Shown: positions 16,564 to 25,456 of the stretch, in pieces | How positions within the stretch are numbered: the stretch's first letter is position 1 | Layout: every line of letters begins with the position of its first letter | Assembly (NCBI RefSeq): GCF_014698965.1 | Contig: NZ_JACXAE010000104.1 | Location: 1 to 64,000, forward strand | Length of the DNA: 64,000 nt | Direction of reading: 5' to 3' | Origin: Iningainema tapete BLCC-T55 | Lineage (GTDB): Bacteria > Cyanobacteriota > Cyanobacteriia > Cyanobacteriales > Nostocaceae | Made by a program: the position numbers and the translations under genes | The notes under the pieces: model-generated | Database searches by the model: none | The model's input: the letters and a program-made list of their open reading frames with translations, nothing else | Told to the model about the DNA's origin: nothing

Positions 16564-16773
16564 ATGCTTCACTATGAGATAATTCTCTATTGGAGCGAAG
16601 AAGACCAAGCGTTTATTGCTCAAGTACCAGAATTACCTGGGTGTGTTGCTGATGGGGAGACTTATCTTGAAGCAATACAAAACGCAGAAGTCGTGATGCA
16701 GCATTGGGTGGAGACGGCAAAAGAGCTAGGGCGTTCAATTCCCGAACCTAAGGTGCGCTCAAAGTTGATCTGA
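16564..16773 (+). CDS. HicB-family antitoxin-like protein
   Basis: A 69-residue partial RNase H-fold HicB domain: YEIILYWSEEDQAFIAQVPELPGCVADGETYLEAIQNAEV is the classic HicB profile, ending in an EPK tail without a separate DNA-binding domain. A GGAGG site at 16551-16555, overlapping the end of the HicA gene, fixes the ATG at 16564. It should bind the HicA-like partner; autoregulation of the pair is family knowledge, not seen here. Confidence 0.85.
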   Translation: MLHYEIILYWSEEDQAFIAQVPELPGCVADGETYLEAIQNAEVVMQHWVETAKELGRSIPEPKVRSKLI

Positions 16774-16887
16774 ATTATCTATCTTCAGATATAAATAGAC
16801 AAAAACTTTGTCATTCTTTGTGGAATTTAAACAAACGCTTCTGTTGTTATCCGTAGAAGTACTCTTGTTTTTAATGAGAAACTTATT

Positions 16888-17151
16888 ATGGAAGCACCAG
16901 ATTGTCCCAAATGCGGCAAACGAACAATAGTTGAGCATGGAGATGGCAACTACGAGTGTCTATCTTGTGGGTTCAAGTGTAGCTTATCCAAATCAGAAGA
17001 AAGTAACAAAGATGGTTCGGGAAGTTTAGTTTTTGCAATTGTTGTCTTAGCTTTCTTCGCTTGGTGGTTTCAATTTAGACACCCGGTGTTGACACAGCAA
17101 AATAAGCAATCACAGCCGCAACCTACACTTACTGCAACTCCGCTGCGTTAG
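16888..17151 (+). CDS. Zinc-ribbon protein with one membrane segment
   Basis: An 87-residue protein with two CxxC knuckles (CPKCGKR and CLSCGFK, residues about 6-30) forming a zinc ribbon, a Ser/Lys linker, and one transmembrane helix (SLVFAIVVLAFFAWWF, about 47-62) followed by a short Gln/Pro-rich tail. The ribbon is presumably cytoplasmic. Function unknown. It is convergent with the peptide-ABC ATPase gene, 7 bases apart. Confidence 0.65.
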   Translation: MEAPDCPKCGKRTIVEHGDGNYECLSCGFKCSLSKSEESNKDGSGSLVFAIVVLAFFAWWFQFRHPVLTQQNKQSQPQPTLTATPLR

Positions 17152-17158
17152 CACTAAT

Positions 17159-18817
17159 TTATGCTCTAGCTAACAGCGGTGCAGCTGATAATAGGGTTTG
17201 AGTGTAAGGGTGTTGAGGATTGGCAAAAATCTCTTTTGTCACACCTATCTCAACTATCTTACCACCATTCATGACGGCAATACGATCGCACAAAAACCTC
17301 GCCAACCAAAGATCGTGAGTAATAAATAAGTACGTTAAATCAAACTCCGCTTTTAAAGCCAACATCAAATCTAATACCTGTGACTGTACGCTAGCGTCTA
17401 ACATACTTACAGGTTCATCACATATTACCAGTTTGGGACGAGTAATCAAAGCACGAGCGATCGCCACTCTTTGCTGCTGCCCTCCCGACAAATCTGATGG
17501 ATAACGTTGATAATAAACTAATGGTGGATTTAACCCCACTTTTTCCAGCATCCACAGCACCTCTTGCTTTGCCTTAGCTGCATCTGCCAAGTGATGTATA
17601 AGTAGGGGATCGGCGATACTCTGCCCTACTGTCATAGCTGGATTGAGACACGCATGGGGATCTTGAAACACCATTTGCATTTGCCTTCTTGAAGCACGTA
17701 TTTCTGGGTGAGAAAGCGTAGTTAAATCCTTACCCAAAAACTCAACCTTGCCGCCTGTCGGACGAATTAGTTGCAATATTGTGCGTGATAGTGTACTCTT
17801 ACCGCAACCAGATTCCCCAACTAATCCCAGAATTTCCCCTTGATAAAGTTCCAAGTTAATGCCATCGACAGCTTTAACTGTTTCTGTTTGCTGTTTTAAG
17901 AGTCGCTGTACTAAGTTGGGTTCGATTGTGTAGTACTGCTTTAAGTCTGTAACACGCAGAATTGGGGATTGGGGATTGGGGATTGGGGATTGGGGATTGG
18001 AGATTGGGGATTGCCCTGCTCCCGAAGCTTGAATATGTAACGCGGCTTGCAGCAGGGAGCGAGTGTATTCATGTTGGGGTTGCTGGAATACTGTTTGGGA
18101 TAAACCAGTTTCTACCATCTTGCCAGAGTACATTACACCAATGCGATCGCAATACTCCCCCACCATTGCCAAATCGTGAGAAATCAGTAGCAGCGCCATA
18201 TTTTCTGCACTACAAAGGCGTGTTAATTCCTGCAAAATCTGAGCGGAAACGGTGACATCTAAGCTAGTGGTAGGTTCATCAGCAACAATTAGCTTGGGGT
18301 TGAGTAGCAAAGCTAGGGCAATTGCTACCCTTTGCCGCATTCCACCGCTAAATTCATGGGGATACTGATTCCAGCGAGTAGCAGGAATTTTAACTTTTTC
18401 TAAAGTGGCAATTGCTTTTTCTTTTGCTTTGCGTGTTGATAACTCTGGTGAATGCGCCTTGAGAGTTTCTAAACAGTGGTTGCCAATCGTCATGAGGGGA
18501 TCGAGGCGTGTCATGGGATCTTGAAATATCAGCGCCACTGCTTCTCCACGAAACGAACGCAACTGACTGGGGATCATCTCAAATACTGATTGTCCTTGAA
18601 ATGTCACCCTTCCTTCAATGCGAGTAGAAGATGGTAGTAAACGCATTGCGGCTCTTCCCAATGTCGATTTACCGCAGCCTGACTCTCCTACCAATCCCAT
18701 TCTTTCACCTCTATGCAGGGTAAAAGACACATTATTTACTGCCCATTGGTCTTCTTCATCGCTATGATGAGAATATGCAACTCTTAAATTTTCTATACAA
18801 AGTAAAGGGTCACTCAT
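17159..18817 (-). CDS. ABC transporter with two fused ATPase domains, dipeptide/oligopeptide type (DppD-DppF/YejF-like)
   Basis: A 552-residue protein made of two complete peptide-type ATPase modules (about 1-255 and 290-552), each with Walker A GLVGESGCGKST, a signature (FSGGMRQRVAIA; LSGGQQQRVAIA) and Walker B (LIVADEP; LVICDEP). It energises import of peptides or similar solutes together with DppB/C-type permeases; a DppC-like permease is encoded at 39184-40299, far away. The inter-domain linker (residues about 268-286) is encoded by a GGGGATT heptamer array, giving the Pro/Asn/Gln/Ser repeat PNPQSPI. Heptamer insertion into a coding linker is unusual but keeps the frame. Confidence 0.9.
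   Translation of the reverse strand: MSDPLLCIENLRVAYSHHSDEEDQWAVNNVSFTLHRGERMGLVGESGCGKSTLGRAAMRLLPSSTRIEGRVTFQGQSVFEMIPSQLRSFRGEAVALIFQDPMTRLDPLMTIGNHCLETLKAHSPELSTRKAKEKAIATLEKVKIPATRWNQYPHEFSGGMRQRVAIALALLLNPKLIVADEPTTSLDVTVSAQILQELTRLCSAENMALLLISHDLAMVGEYCDRIGVMYSGKMVETGLSQTVFQQPQHEYTRSLLQAALHIQASGAGQSPISNPQSPIPNPQSPILRVTDLKQYYTIEPNLVQRLLKQQTETVKAVDGINLELYQGEILGLVGESGCGKSTLSRTILQLIRPTGGKVEFLGKDLTTLSHPEIRASRRQMQMVFQDPHACLNPAMTVGQSIADPLLIHHLADAAKAKQEVLWMLEKVGLNPPLVYYQRYPSDLSGGQQQRVAIARALITRPKLVICDEPVSMLDASVQSQVLDLMLALKAEFDLTYLFITHDLWLARFLCDRIAVMNGGKIVEIGVTKEIFANPQHPYTQTLLSAAPLLARA
17961..18013. repeat. Heptanucleotide tandem array (ATTGGGG) inside the ABC ATPase gene
   Basis: Seven consecutive ATTGGGG units plus a partial one; the sixth is ATTGGAG. 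This is the short tandemly repeated repetitive (STRR) type known from heterocystous cyanobacteria. Here it lies within the fused ATPase gene and is translated on the minus strand. Because 7 is not a multiple of 3, each gain or loss of a unit would shift the frame unless three units change together. Confidence 0.9.
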
Positions 18818-18831
18818 AATTGGGGAGTGGT

Positions 18832-18892
18832 AAATTGCTAATTGTTAATTGTTAATTGTGATTTTTTACCATTAGCCATTAGCCATTAGCCA
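18832..18892. repeat. Heptamer arrays between the ATPase gene and the PatD-like gene
   Basis: Two adjacent arrays: TAATTGT-type units (18832-18858) and ATTAGCC-type units (18870-18891). The second array contains the stop codon and last codons (LANG) of the leftward PatD-like gene, so that protein's C-terminus is repeat-derived. Confidence 0.8.
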
Positions 18893-19262
18893 GATTTTCA
18901 TTATCTTGTGAATCCTGTGGCATTATTGCCTTACAGTATTCAGTAAGAGTTGTCAAGCGATCGCTGATGGCATTAAGTCGATGTTGAGCAGTAGAAGCTT
19001 GCCGCGCTCCTTGGAAAAACATAACGTCTATTTCCAATAACCGTAGTTGCTTGCTGATCTCTGTTTGATAAGACTGTATCCTACTCTGAGGATAGCTGTC
19101 AGCTTCATTGTTCAAAGGCACAATTTGTTGCTGAAAGAACTGTTGTAATGACGCCAAACGCTGTCGCAGTTCTGCTGCATTATGTGTGCTTTTGTTGACA
19201 TATTCACGTAATTCGTCAATTAATATTGCAAATACGTGATAATTTTCGCTACTTAGAGACAT
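18879..19262 (-). CDS. patD: Conserved cyanobacterial protein; candidate heterocyst frequency control protein PatD
   Basis: A 127-residue helical protein. The central LRQRLASLQQFFQQQIVPL helix and the segment KQLRLLEIDVMFFQGARQAS match my memory of PatD, a small protein that limits heterocyst frequency in Anabaena and has been reported to interact with FtsZ. The assignment is from memory of family appearance, not a search. Size fits. The last residues (LANG) come from an ATTAGCC heptamer array. It precedes the fused ATPase gene on the same strand but a repeat array separates them. Confidence 0.5.
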   Translation of the reverse strand: MSLSSENYHVFAILIDELREYVNKSTHNAAELRQRLASLQQFFQQQIVPLNNEADSYPQSRIQSYQTEISKQLRLLEIDVMFFQGARQASTAQHRLNAISDRLTTLTEYCKAIMPQDSQDNENLANG

Positions 19263-19604
19263 TCAGTGCTGATTAAGATACTATGTATGTCAAGAAAATT
19301 TTCGATCTTAATAGAGTATTTTCAACTTTTTTTTAGATTTACACTCCTCAAATCCAACTTGAGGATGTGTTTGTCTGACGTCATTTTCCAGCATGATGAT
19401 GTTTAAAACCAACATAGGTTGATTCTAAGCATAGTTTTTTGGGAATGACCTTCACACGACAAATCCTAGCTTGTGTCAACAACAGCCTCTGTTGGCGGCG
19501 ATGGTAATATCCATCACGGACACTACAACTGCTAGAAAATTGTTTACCTGCCGATGTCCTCTACTTCCTAAACCACTCGACCGATCACCTCCAGCCCCAG
19601 TTCT
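19263..19604. other. Intergenic region, divergent promoters of PatD-like gene and rel
   Basis: A 342-base gap between a leftward and a rightward gene. It starts A/T-rich with a TTTTTTTTAG tract near 19329 and becomes more mixed towards rel, which would have a long leader. I see no ORF, HIP1 site or clear operator. Both promoters should lie here. Confidence 0.4.
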
Positions 19605-21860
19605 ATGATAAGCACCACTGTTATAGATTCTTCAATTGATATTAACCTTCCGGAATGGCTGCAAAATTGCTTTAATGCTTCAGCTTCTAGCGTTGCACCA
19701 CAAGATGAGCGAAGGCATAATGACACAACTTTAATTCTAAAGGCATTTCAGTTTGCCTACCAGTTGCATAAAGGTCAGTATCGTAAATCAGGAGAACCAT
19801 ACATTTGCCATCCTGTAGCAGTCGCCGGGATGCTGCGAGATTTAGGTGGCAGTCCAGCTATGATAGCAGCTGGATTTCTCCACGATGTAGTTGAAGATAC
19901 AGATATTACAATTGAAGAAATAGAGCGGCTCTTTGGCAAAGAAGTACGGCTGCTGGTGGAAGGTGTTACTAAACTTTCCAAAATTAATTTTAAAAGCAAA
20001 ACTGAAAGCCAAGCAGAAAACTTCCGCCGGATGTTTCTGGCGATGGCGCAAGATATTCGCGTAATTGTAGTCAAATTAGCAGATCGCTTGCACAATATGC
20101 GCACTCTCGAACATCTGCCAGAACACAAACGTCGTAGCATTGCTTTGGAAACAAGAGAAATTTTTGCTCCCTTGGCTAATCGGTTAGGGATCTGGCGGAT
20201 TAAGTGGGAATTGGAAGATCTAGCTTTTAAGTACCTAGAACCAGAAGCTTACCGTCAAATTCAGCATTATGTTGCCGAAAAAAGAACTTCGCGAGAAGAG
20301 AGATTAACTAAAGTTTCCGAAAGTTTGCACTCAAGACTGGTAGAATCGGGTATTCAATGCCTAGAAATTAGTGGGCGTCCCAAGCATCTTTACAGTATTT
20401 ACCAAAAGATGCAACGGCAAAATAAAGAGTTTCACGAAATTTATGATTTGGCGGCTCTAAGGATTTTGGTTAAAACTAATGAAGAGTGTTATCGCGCTTT
20501 GGCATTGGTTCATGATGCTTTCCGTCCAATTCCTGGTAGATTTAAAGATTATATTGGATTACCAAAGCCTAATCGTTACCAATCTTTACACACAGGCGTA
20601 ATTGGACCTTGGGGACGTCCTTTAGAAGTACAAATTCGTACTGTCGAAATGCACCACGTTGCCGAGTATGGCATTGCGGCACACTGGAAATATAAAGAAT
20701 CTGGGGGTTCTCAGATTGTTCATTTCAATACGGCAGATGAAAAGTTTTCGTGGTTACGACAGTTACTAGAGTGGCAAAACGATCTTAAGGACGCTCAGGA
20801 ATACTTAGAGAGTATTAAAGATAATTTATTTGAAGATGATGTTTATATCTTCACCCCTAAGGGGGATTTAGTTGCCTTGAGTCCCGGTTCAACAACTGTG
20901 GATTTTGCTTACCGTATTCATACGGAAGTAGGAAACCAATGTGCGGGTGCGCGGGTAAATGGAAGGATGGTACCGCTGTCAACACGACTACAAAATGGCG
21001 ATATTGTTGAGATTATTCGGCACAAAAATAGCCATCCGAGTCTAGATTGGTTAAATTTTGTCAAAACTTCAGCGGCAAAAAACAGGATTAAACAGTGGTA
21101 CAAGCGAAGTCGTCGCGAAGAAAATGTGGCACGTGGGCGGGAGTTATTGGAAAAAGAACTTGGAAAAACAGGTTTTGAAAGTTTGCTCAAATCGGAACCG
21201 ATGCAGTCTGTAGCAGAACGATGTAATTATCATTCTGTGGAAGATTTGCTTGCCGCTTTGGGTTATGGTGAGGTAACGCTGAATTTAGTAATTAACCGTT
21301 GGCGAGAAGTAGTTAAGGTAGAGCAACCTGCTGCCACGCCGCAAATACCGACAAAAGAGCAATCTACAGGTAAGGTAATTCCCTTTCCTTCACGCTCTAG
21401 CGATTCGCCGATTTTTGGTGTAGAAGGGTTACTGTATCATCTGGCGGGGTGTTGTACCCCGATCCCCGGAGAAGGAATTATTGGTGTAGTGACTAGAGGT
21501 AGGGGGATTTCTATTCACCGCCAAGGGTGTCATAATCTGGAAAGTGTGGAGTGCGATCGCCTAGTACCGGTGATGTGGAATCCCACTAGCGAAAGTAGTA
21601 GTCATCCCCAGACTTACCCAGTGAATATCCAAATAGAGGCTTTGGATCGCGTAGGCATACTTAAAGATATTCTATCACGTTTAAGTGACCAAGGCATTAA
21701 TGTCCGCCATGCTAACGTCAAAACGGCTATTGGTCAACCAGCTTTGATGGAATTGGGCATAGATTTACGCGATCGTGCGCAATTAGAACAAGTTTTCACC
21801 CAAATCAAAAAATTAAGCGACATTCTCAATATTCGTCGCTTGGGGCAACTTGACGATTAA
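19605..21860 (+). CDS. spoT: Bifunctional (p)ppGpp synthetase/hydrolase, RelA/SpoT family
   Basis: A 751-residue Rel enzyme of the stringent response. Domains in order: HD hydrolase (about 40-200, HPVAVAGMLRDLGG and FLHDVVEDT), synthetase (about 255-370, GRPKHLYSIYQKM, YDLAALRILV, NRYQSLHTGV), TGS (about 400-470, DVYIFTPKGDLVALSPGSTTVDFAYRIH), a zinc-finger-like helical region with GCCTPIPGEGIIGVVTRGRGISIHRQGC, and a C-terminal ACT domain (about 675-751). Both the HD residues and synthetase motifs look intact, so it should make and degrade (p)ppGpp. Stop codon lies within a dispersed repeat whose hairpin probably terminates the transcript. Confidence 0.95.
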   Translation: MISTTVIDSSIDINLPEWLQNCFNASASSVAPQDERRHNDTTLILKAFQFAYQLHKGQYRKSGEPYICHPVAVAGMLRDLGGSPAMIAAGFLHDVVEDTDITIEEIERLFGKEVRLLVEGVTKLSKINFKSKTESQAENFRRMFLAMAQDIRVIVVKLADRLHNMRTLEHLPEHKRRSIALETREIFAPLANRLGIWRIKWELEDLAFKYLEPEAYRQIQHYVAEKRTSREERLTKVSESLHSRLVESGIQCLEISGRPKHLYSIYQKMQRQNKEFHEIYDLAALRILVKTNEECYRALALVHDAFRPIPGRFKDYIGLPKPNRYQSLHTGVIGPWGRPLEVQIRTVEMHHVAEYGIAAHWKYKESGGSQIVHFNTADEKFSWLRQLLEWQNDLKDAQEYLESIKDNLFEDDVYIFTPKGDLVALSPGSTTVDFAYRIHTEVGNQCAGARVNGRMVPLSTRLQNGDIVEIIRHKNSHPSLDWLNFVKTSAAKNRIKQWYKRSRREENVARGRELLEKELGKTGFESLLKSEPMQSVAERCNYHSVEDLLAALGYGEVTLNLVINRWREVVKVEQPAATPQIPTKEQSTGKVIPFPSRSSDSPIFGVEGLLYHLAGCCTPIPGEGIIGVVTRGRGISIHRQGCHNLESVECDRLVPVMWNPTSESSSHPQTYPVNIQIEALDRVGILKDILSRLSDQGINVRHANVKTAIGQPALMELGIDLRDRAQLEQVFTQIKKLSDILNIRRLGQLDD

Positions 21861-21932
21861 CCCCCCAACCCCCCGAATATCGGGGGGCAGATTTCTTCGG
21901 GTGCGTTAACCAGGTGTACGACACCATTTTTA
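21852..21932. repeat. C-rich dispersed repeat with hairpin, copy 1 (3' of rel)
   Basis: Shares with 27345-27436 the order GACGATT - CCCCCCAACCCCCCGA - GGGGGGCAGATTTCTTCGGG - GTTAAC - small hairpin - T-run. The main stem here is CCCCCCGA (21869-21876) against TCGGGGGG (21880-21887). The first bases overlap the last codons and stop of rel. A shortened relative is at 30094-30130. Confidence 0.85.
21913..21931 (+). terminator. Probable rho-independent terminator of rel
   Basis: GGTGT-ACG-ACACC stem-loop followed by ATTTTT. It is the distal part of the dispersed repeat. The matching part of the second copy keeps the hairpin with a different stem sequence (CGGCA-TCA-TGCCG), so structure rather than sequence is conserved. 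Confidence 0.6.
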
Positions 21933-22098
21933 GATAAATAAACTTTTTTTGCCTAGACTATATCTCTCTCTTCGCCACTCTTCTATTGGTTTAAAGGAAT
22001 ATTTGTTGCTTGTTGCTGCGCAAAAAAAATTCTTGCACTTGCACACATCACAATGTTAACACTAGATAATAAAAGTAGAATTGTTCTATGAAATAGAG

Positions 22099-22305
22099 AT
22101 GAGCCACGAGAATTCTCCTATGTCAAAATTGAATCACTCCTGGACTAATTGGGCAAAGCTGATAGAAGCAAATGCTCAAGCAGGAGTTCAACGAGAAATT
22201 AGTGAACATAAAGCAAAAGGGAATCCTGTTTTCTATGAAGAAGACAATAAGTTAATCATGGAAACAAGCCTTGGAGAACGTTTTGAGTATAAATACACGA
22301 ATTAA
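22099..22305 (+). CDS. Small protein upstream of zeta-type kinase; putative antitoxin
   Basis: A 68-residue protein (MSHENSPMSK...). The frame opens at a TTG at 22081, but the ATG at 22099, or the one at 22120, is a more usual start. It ends in EDNKLIMETSLGERFEYKY, a strand pair seen in small genes that precede zeta-toxin-like kinases in cyanobacteria. About 96 bases separate it from the kinase remnant. The antitoxin role is inferred from position only. Confidence 0.55.
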   Translation: MSHENSPMSKLNHSWTNWAKLIEANAQAGVQREISEHKAKGNPVFYEEDNKLIMETSLGERFEYKYTN

Positions 22306-22401
22306 GGAATAGAAATTATTAATAAACTAGAATAAAATAAGTATATAAGTTAGAAAAAGAAATCAGATTCTTGTTTTCTTTTTCCTAGAAAAATCATAAA
22401 A

Positions 22402-22909
22402 ATGAATAGTCAATCAGCACCTAAACTAACTATTATTGCAGGTCCCAATGGTTCAGGTAAAAGCACGCTAACACGTTATATTCAATCAAATTTAGATGCA
22501 CCGATAATTGATCCAGATGCCGAAGCTGGAAAAATTAACCCTTCCAGTCCAGAATCTGTGGCAGTAGCAGCAGGTAAACAAGCACTTCGACTTGCACGTG
22601 ACTACCTGAAAAACAATCAGAGCTTTGCTGTTGAAACAACATTATCCGGTAATACATATATCAAAATGATGCAGTCTGACAAATCTACCAATTGCACTTC
22701 AACTAGCAGATCATGCTATTATATTTGACAACTCAACAAATCTTGGACATCAAAGAAAACTAACTATTGAAAACAGAAAAATTACACAACAATCTGAAAG
22801 TTTACCAGAATGGTTAACCAATGTCACTTTAGAACAGCTTATATCAAACCAAAGTGAATCAACAGCACAATCCTTATCTCGAAACCCTGAGCAAGAAGAG
22901 TCGGGTTAG
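22402..22909 (+). pseudogene. Zeta-toxin-like (UNAG kinase family) gene, internal deletion and frameshift
   Basis: The first ~93 codons encode the N-terminal half of a zeta-type P-loop kinase: IIAGPNGSGKSTL Walker A, an acidic IDPDAEAGKINP segment and the FAVETTLSGNTYIKMM strand. At about 22680 the frame is lost; another frame then encodes the normal C-terminal end (NLPIALQLADHAIIFDNST, ..., ENRKITQ, ...), stopping at 22909. The ~60-80 residues that normally lie between these segments are missing, so a deletion joined two distant parts out of frame. The truncated product keeps the P-loop but lacks the substrate-side Arg region. Upstream small gene is open. Confidence 0.8.
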
Positions 22910-23310
22910 GAGAGGGAAGTGCAATCGCTCTTCATAGGGCAACTTTGAACGTGCAGTTGCTCTCGTCAGTCGAGAGCAACTGCAAGGATGGGGTATATTT
23001 GGCGTGGCTGTGTTCAACTGCATTTTTCCAGTTAAGGATGGTTCACTATTCTTACCCATAAACTCATGCTTGAAGGGATTTTCGGTTCGGTTCCGAATTA
23101 CCTCCTTTTAGCCCTGCTCCAACTCTTTGATAACTAGTCTGGTGGGCTGGGGGATACGGTGTCACCGCTGAAAGAAGCGGTTGTGTACTTGGCTAAAATT
23201 GCCTCACCTATATGATTGTACAGTTGTCTTGGTTGTGGGGATTTTTCCCTTTCCCTAAGCGGCTAATCTCCAAATCCTTACTATAAATGGTTTCTAGCCA
23301 ACGAATCGCA
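22910..23310. other. Gene-free region with a strong hairpin between zeta remnant and caspase gene
   Basis: About 400 bases without a credible gene. A 14-pair inverted repeat, TGCAGTTGCTCTCG (22952-22965) and CGAGAGCAACTGCA (22971-22984), has a TCAGT loop. Farther right ACCGCT-GAAAGA-AGCGGT forms a small stem (about 23164-23181). The mixed composition differs from flanking genes. I considered a group II intron end but could not identify domain V. Confidence 0.5.
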
Positions 23311-25455
23311 CTACAGGTTACACTTTACAAGTCTGGACGCGAGAGAAGAGAATCCACTACGCACCACATACGAGCTTCCAACAATACGGATAATATGTGA
23401 ATATCCGACATCGATGCCTGGAATGGGGAGGTGTCCCACTAGGGATATGGTATCAAAAGTTACTTGTCTGTAGTTAATCCAGCTTCCGTTCATTCTCCAT
23501 CCAACGTGATCGCCAAACTTTTCCCAGGCTTCTTCGTCCCGTTTGCCGTCGGGTACACCGCCGATTTCAAGGTAAATTTTCTTCTGAACGCTAAAGCCAA
23601 AACGTCCATTGCTGTATTTTACCCACAAATTGTCTATGGTGCGTAGGTCGGTGCAAGGAAAATTTAACAGTTCTTCATCCCTAATCCAATCACCTTCCTT
23701 ACGACCTACAACTTTGAGCATGACTAAATAAGTTTCATAGTCGGCATCTTTCCAATTTCTAGCAGCTAACAAGTCGCGTAGTCGAGTGTAGTCTATGTTT
23801 TTTTCGGAACTGAGGTCATCAGATGGTTGTGGGACTACCAACGCTATTGTATCTGGCTTATCGTCTTTCCACTCCTGGGCTGCAAGCAAATCGCAGTCCG
23901 AGAAAAGAACCCCTTGATTTGAAACGCTGTAGTCATGCGCCAAATTTTTTGGGAGGCTCCCTCTGGGAGATAATAACGGGTCTTTTTTTATCCGCGATAA
24001 AAGTCCCTCGTAACTCACAAAGCCACTGCTCGACCCTGTTTCATTGACTCCTACCTGGTCATCATACCATCCAACTGCACGAGAAAACCTTTTATAGTTT
24101 TCAAAATCTTTGTTATCCCACTTTTCTGGTCTTATACCCAGCCTATTTCCTGTTTGTATCCATATTTCCTTTTGCACACTAAAACCGAAACGTTGGTTTG
24201 AATTGCTAACCCAAAGTTGGTCTATTCTTGTCAGGTGCGGACAAGAAAAACTATTAATGCTGTCATAATCTAAATATCCTTGTTCTTCTCTTTTAGCGAT
24301 ATTAAGCATGAGTTGGGTTGTTTTAATATCAGCTTCTCGCCAGTTTTTAACCTTCAAAAAGTATTCAAGCTCAGTATATAAATGTTGAGTACGAGATTCT
24401 TCGACCTGTTTTCTAAATTCTTCTTCTATTTGCGACGACTGAACATTCTCTAGCTGACTTGTAGATGCAGAAGTGATTGACTTAGATTTATCCCCACTCT
24501 CTACTGTTTGGGAAAGATTAGCAGAACTCAATGGAGGCTGAGAATGGCGAAACTGATGAATTCTTTGAAGCGCTCTTATTGCTTCCATATCTTGACCATA
24601 AGCCGCCGCCAGCACTCGAATCCATAACTGTTCTGCTAAATCGATGTCATTTTCTTCTTTCGCACGGTAAGCATCTATTTTGAGGGTAGCGATATCTGCT
24701 AACGTTGCGTATTTTGGTACAAGAATTAAGTGAGATTTGTTTATAGGCTCAACAATCATGTAAGGTGTTTGTCGAGCATTTTTATGCTGACGAACCAATT
24801 CTGGCACTCTATGGCTAAGATATTGGTTCAATCGCTCAACTGTAGCACATTGACCTTGAATCCCTAAACCATCCAGTAATGCACGGGTAAAAGCACCTTG
24901 TTGTAGTGCATCGATTTCATAAGAATATTCATTAGGACTACAAGAAAAAATGCTGATCACCCCTGTAGTACGTGCCATTTCTTCCGTTTGTCGCCCAATT
25001 CCTTCGCCCCGTGTACCTTGATTGCGACAAGCATCTAGAATTAGGACAACGTTATCAGCACCACAACGACGTAGGCGGTCAGTAATAAAGTTAATTGAAA
25101 TTGCAGTATCTTCAATGTCTCTTGGATTACCATCAGAAGGCATAAGATAATCACGGTCATTGTAGCGTATCCCATGTCCGCTGAAGAAAAACCAAAAGTT
25201 ATCTCCTGCTCCCATTTTAGGTGGATCAGTTTTTTCAAATAGCCCTAATAGTACTTGTCGCAAATTAGAACGATTAGGACAAGTTAATTTACCATTAACA
25301 GGAGGCGAGTCATCAGAGAAGAAGAAAACCTTCTCAAAGCCGATTTCCTTGTCAAGAAATTCCTGCATTAACTGTGCATCACGTTTAGCATAGTTCAGCG
25401 GTTGCAAGAAATCGTACTGATTAATCCCAATAACAAGCGCCCAATTCTTTGCCAT
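23311..25455 (-). CDS. Caspase-family (C14) protein with two C-terminal GUN4 domains
   Basis: A 714-residue protein. Residues 1-240 are a caspase/metacaspase domain with intact dyad His94 (FFSGHGIRY) and Cys143 (LILDACRNQG). A helical linker follows (about 250-350), then two GUN4 domains: about 355-510 and 555-700, each with the WREAD/WKDAD helix and the SNGRFGFSVQKKI strand. GUN4 binds tetrapyrroles in Mg-chelatase regulation, but such fusions suggest a ligand-sensing role. The C-terminus is frameshifted relative to the normal LSRPDL ending, which is visible in another frame. It starts 1 base after the Pepco-like gene. The second GUN4 is nearly the same as that of the CHAT protein at 60514-61656. 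Confidence 0.9.
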   Translation of the reverse strand: MAKNWALVIGINQYDFLQPLNYAKRDAQLMQEFLDKEIGFEKVFFFSDDSPPVNGKLTCPNRSNLRQVLLGLFEKTDPPKMGAGDNFWFFFSGHGIRYNDRDYLMPSDGNPRDIEDTAISINFITDRLRRCGADNVVLILDACRNQGTRGEGIGRQTEEMARTTGVISIFSCSPNEYSYEIDALQQGAFTRALLDGLGIQGQCATVERLNQYLSHRVPELVRQHKNARQTPYMIVEPINKSHLILVPKYATLADIATLKIDAYRAKEENDIDLAEQLWIRVLAAAYGQDMEAIRALQRIHQFRHSQPPLSSANLSQTVESGDKSKSITSASTSQLENVQSSQIEEEFRKQVEESRTQHLYTELEYFLKVKNWREADIKTTQLMLNIAKREEQGYLDYDSINSFSCPHLTRIDQLWVSNSNQRFGFSVQKEIWIQTGNRLGIRPEKWDNKDFENYKRFSRAVGWYDDQVGVNETGSSSGFVSYEGLLSRIKKDPLLSPRGSLPKNLAHDYSVSNQGVLFSDCDLLAAQEWKDDKPDTIALVVPQPSDDLSSEKNIDYTRLRDLLAARNWKDADYETYLVMLKVVGRKEGDWIRDEELLNFPCTDLRTIDNLWVKYSNGRFGFSVQKKIYLEIGGVPDGKRDEEAWEKFGDHVGWRMNGSWINYRQVTFDTISLVGHLPIPGIDVGYSHIIRIVGSSYVVRSGFSSLASRLVKCNL

Positions 25456-25456
25456 T

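Noticed and set aside
17961-18013. Possible CRISPR array
   Set aside because: Units are 7 bases with no spacers; it is a simple heptamer array. No CRISPR-type repeat-spacer pattern or cas gene was seen in the window.
19775-21190. Reverse ORFs within the rel gene
   Set aside because: They lie wholly inside a clear, well-conserved rel coding region and are its antisense shadows.
22910-23310. Group II intron 3' end
   Set aside because: Mixed composition and small stems suggested it, but no domain V sequence or intron-encoded protein could be found.
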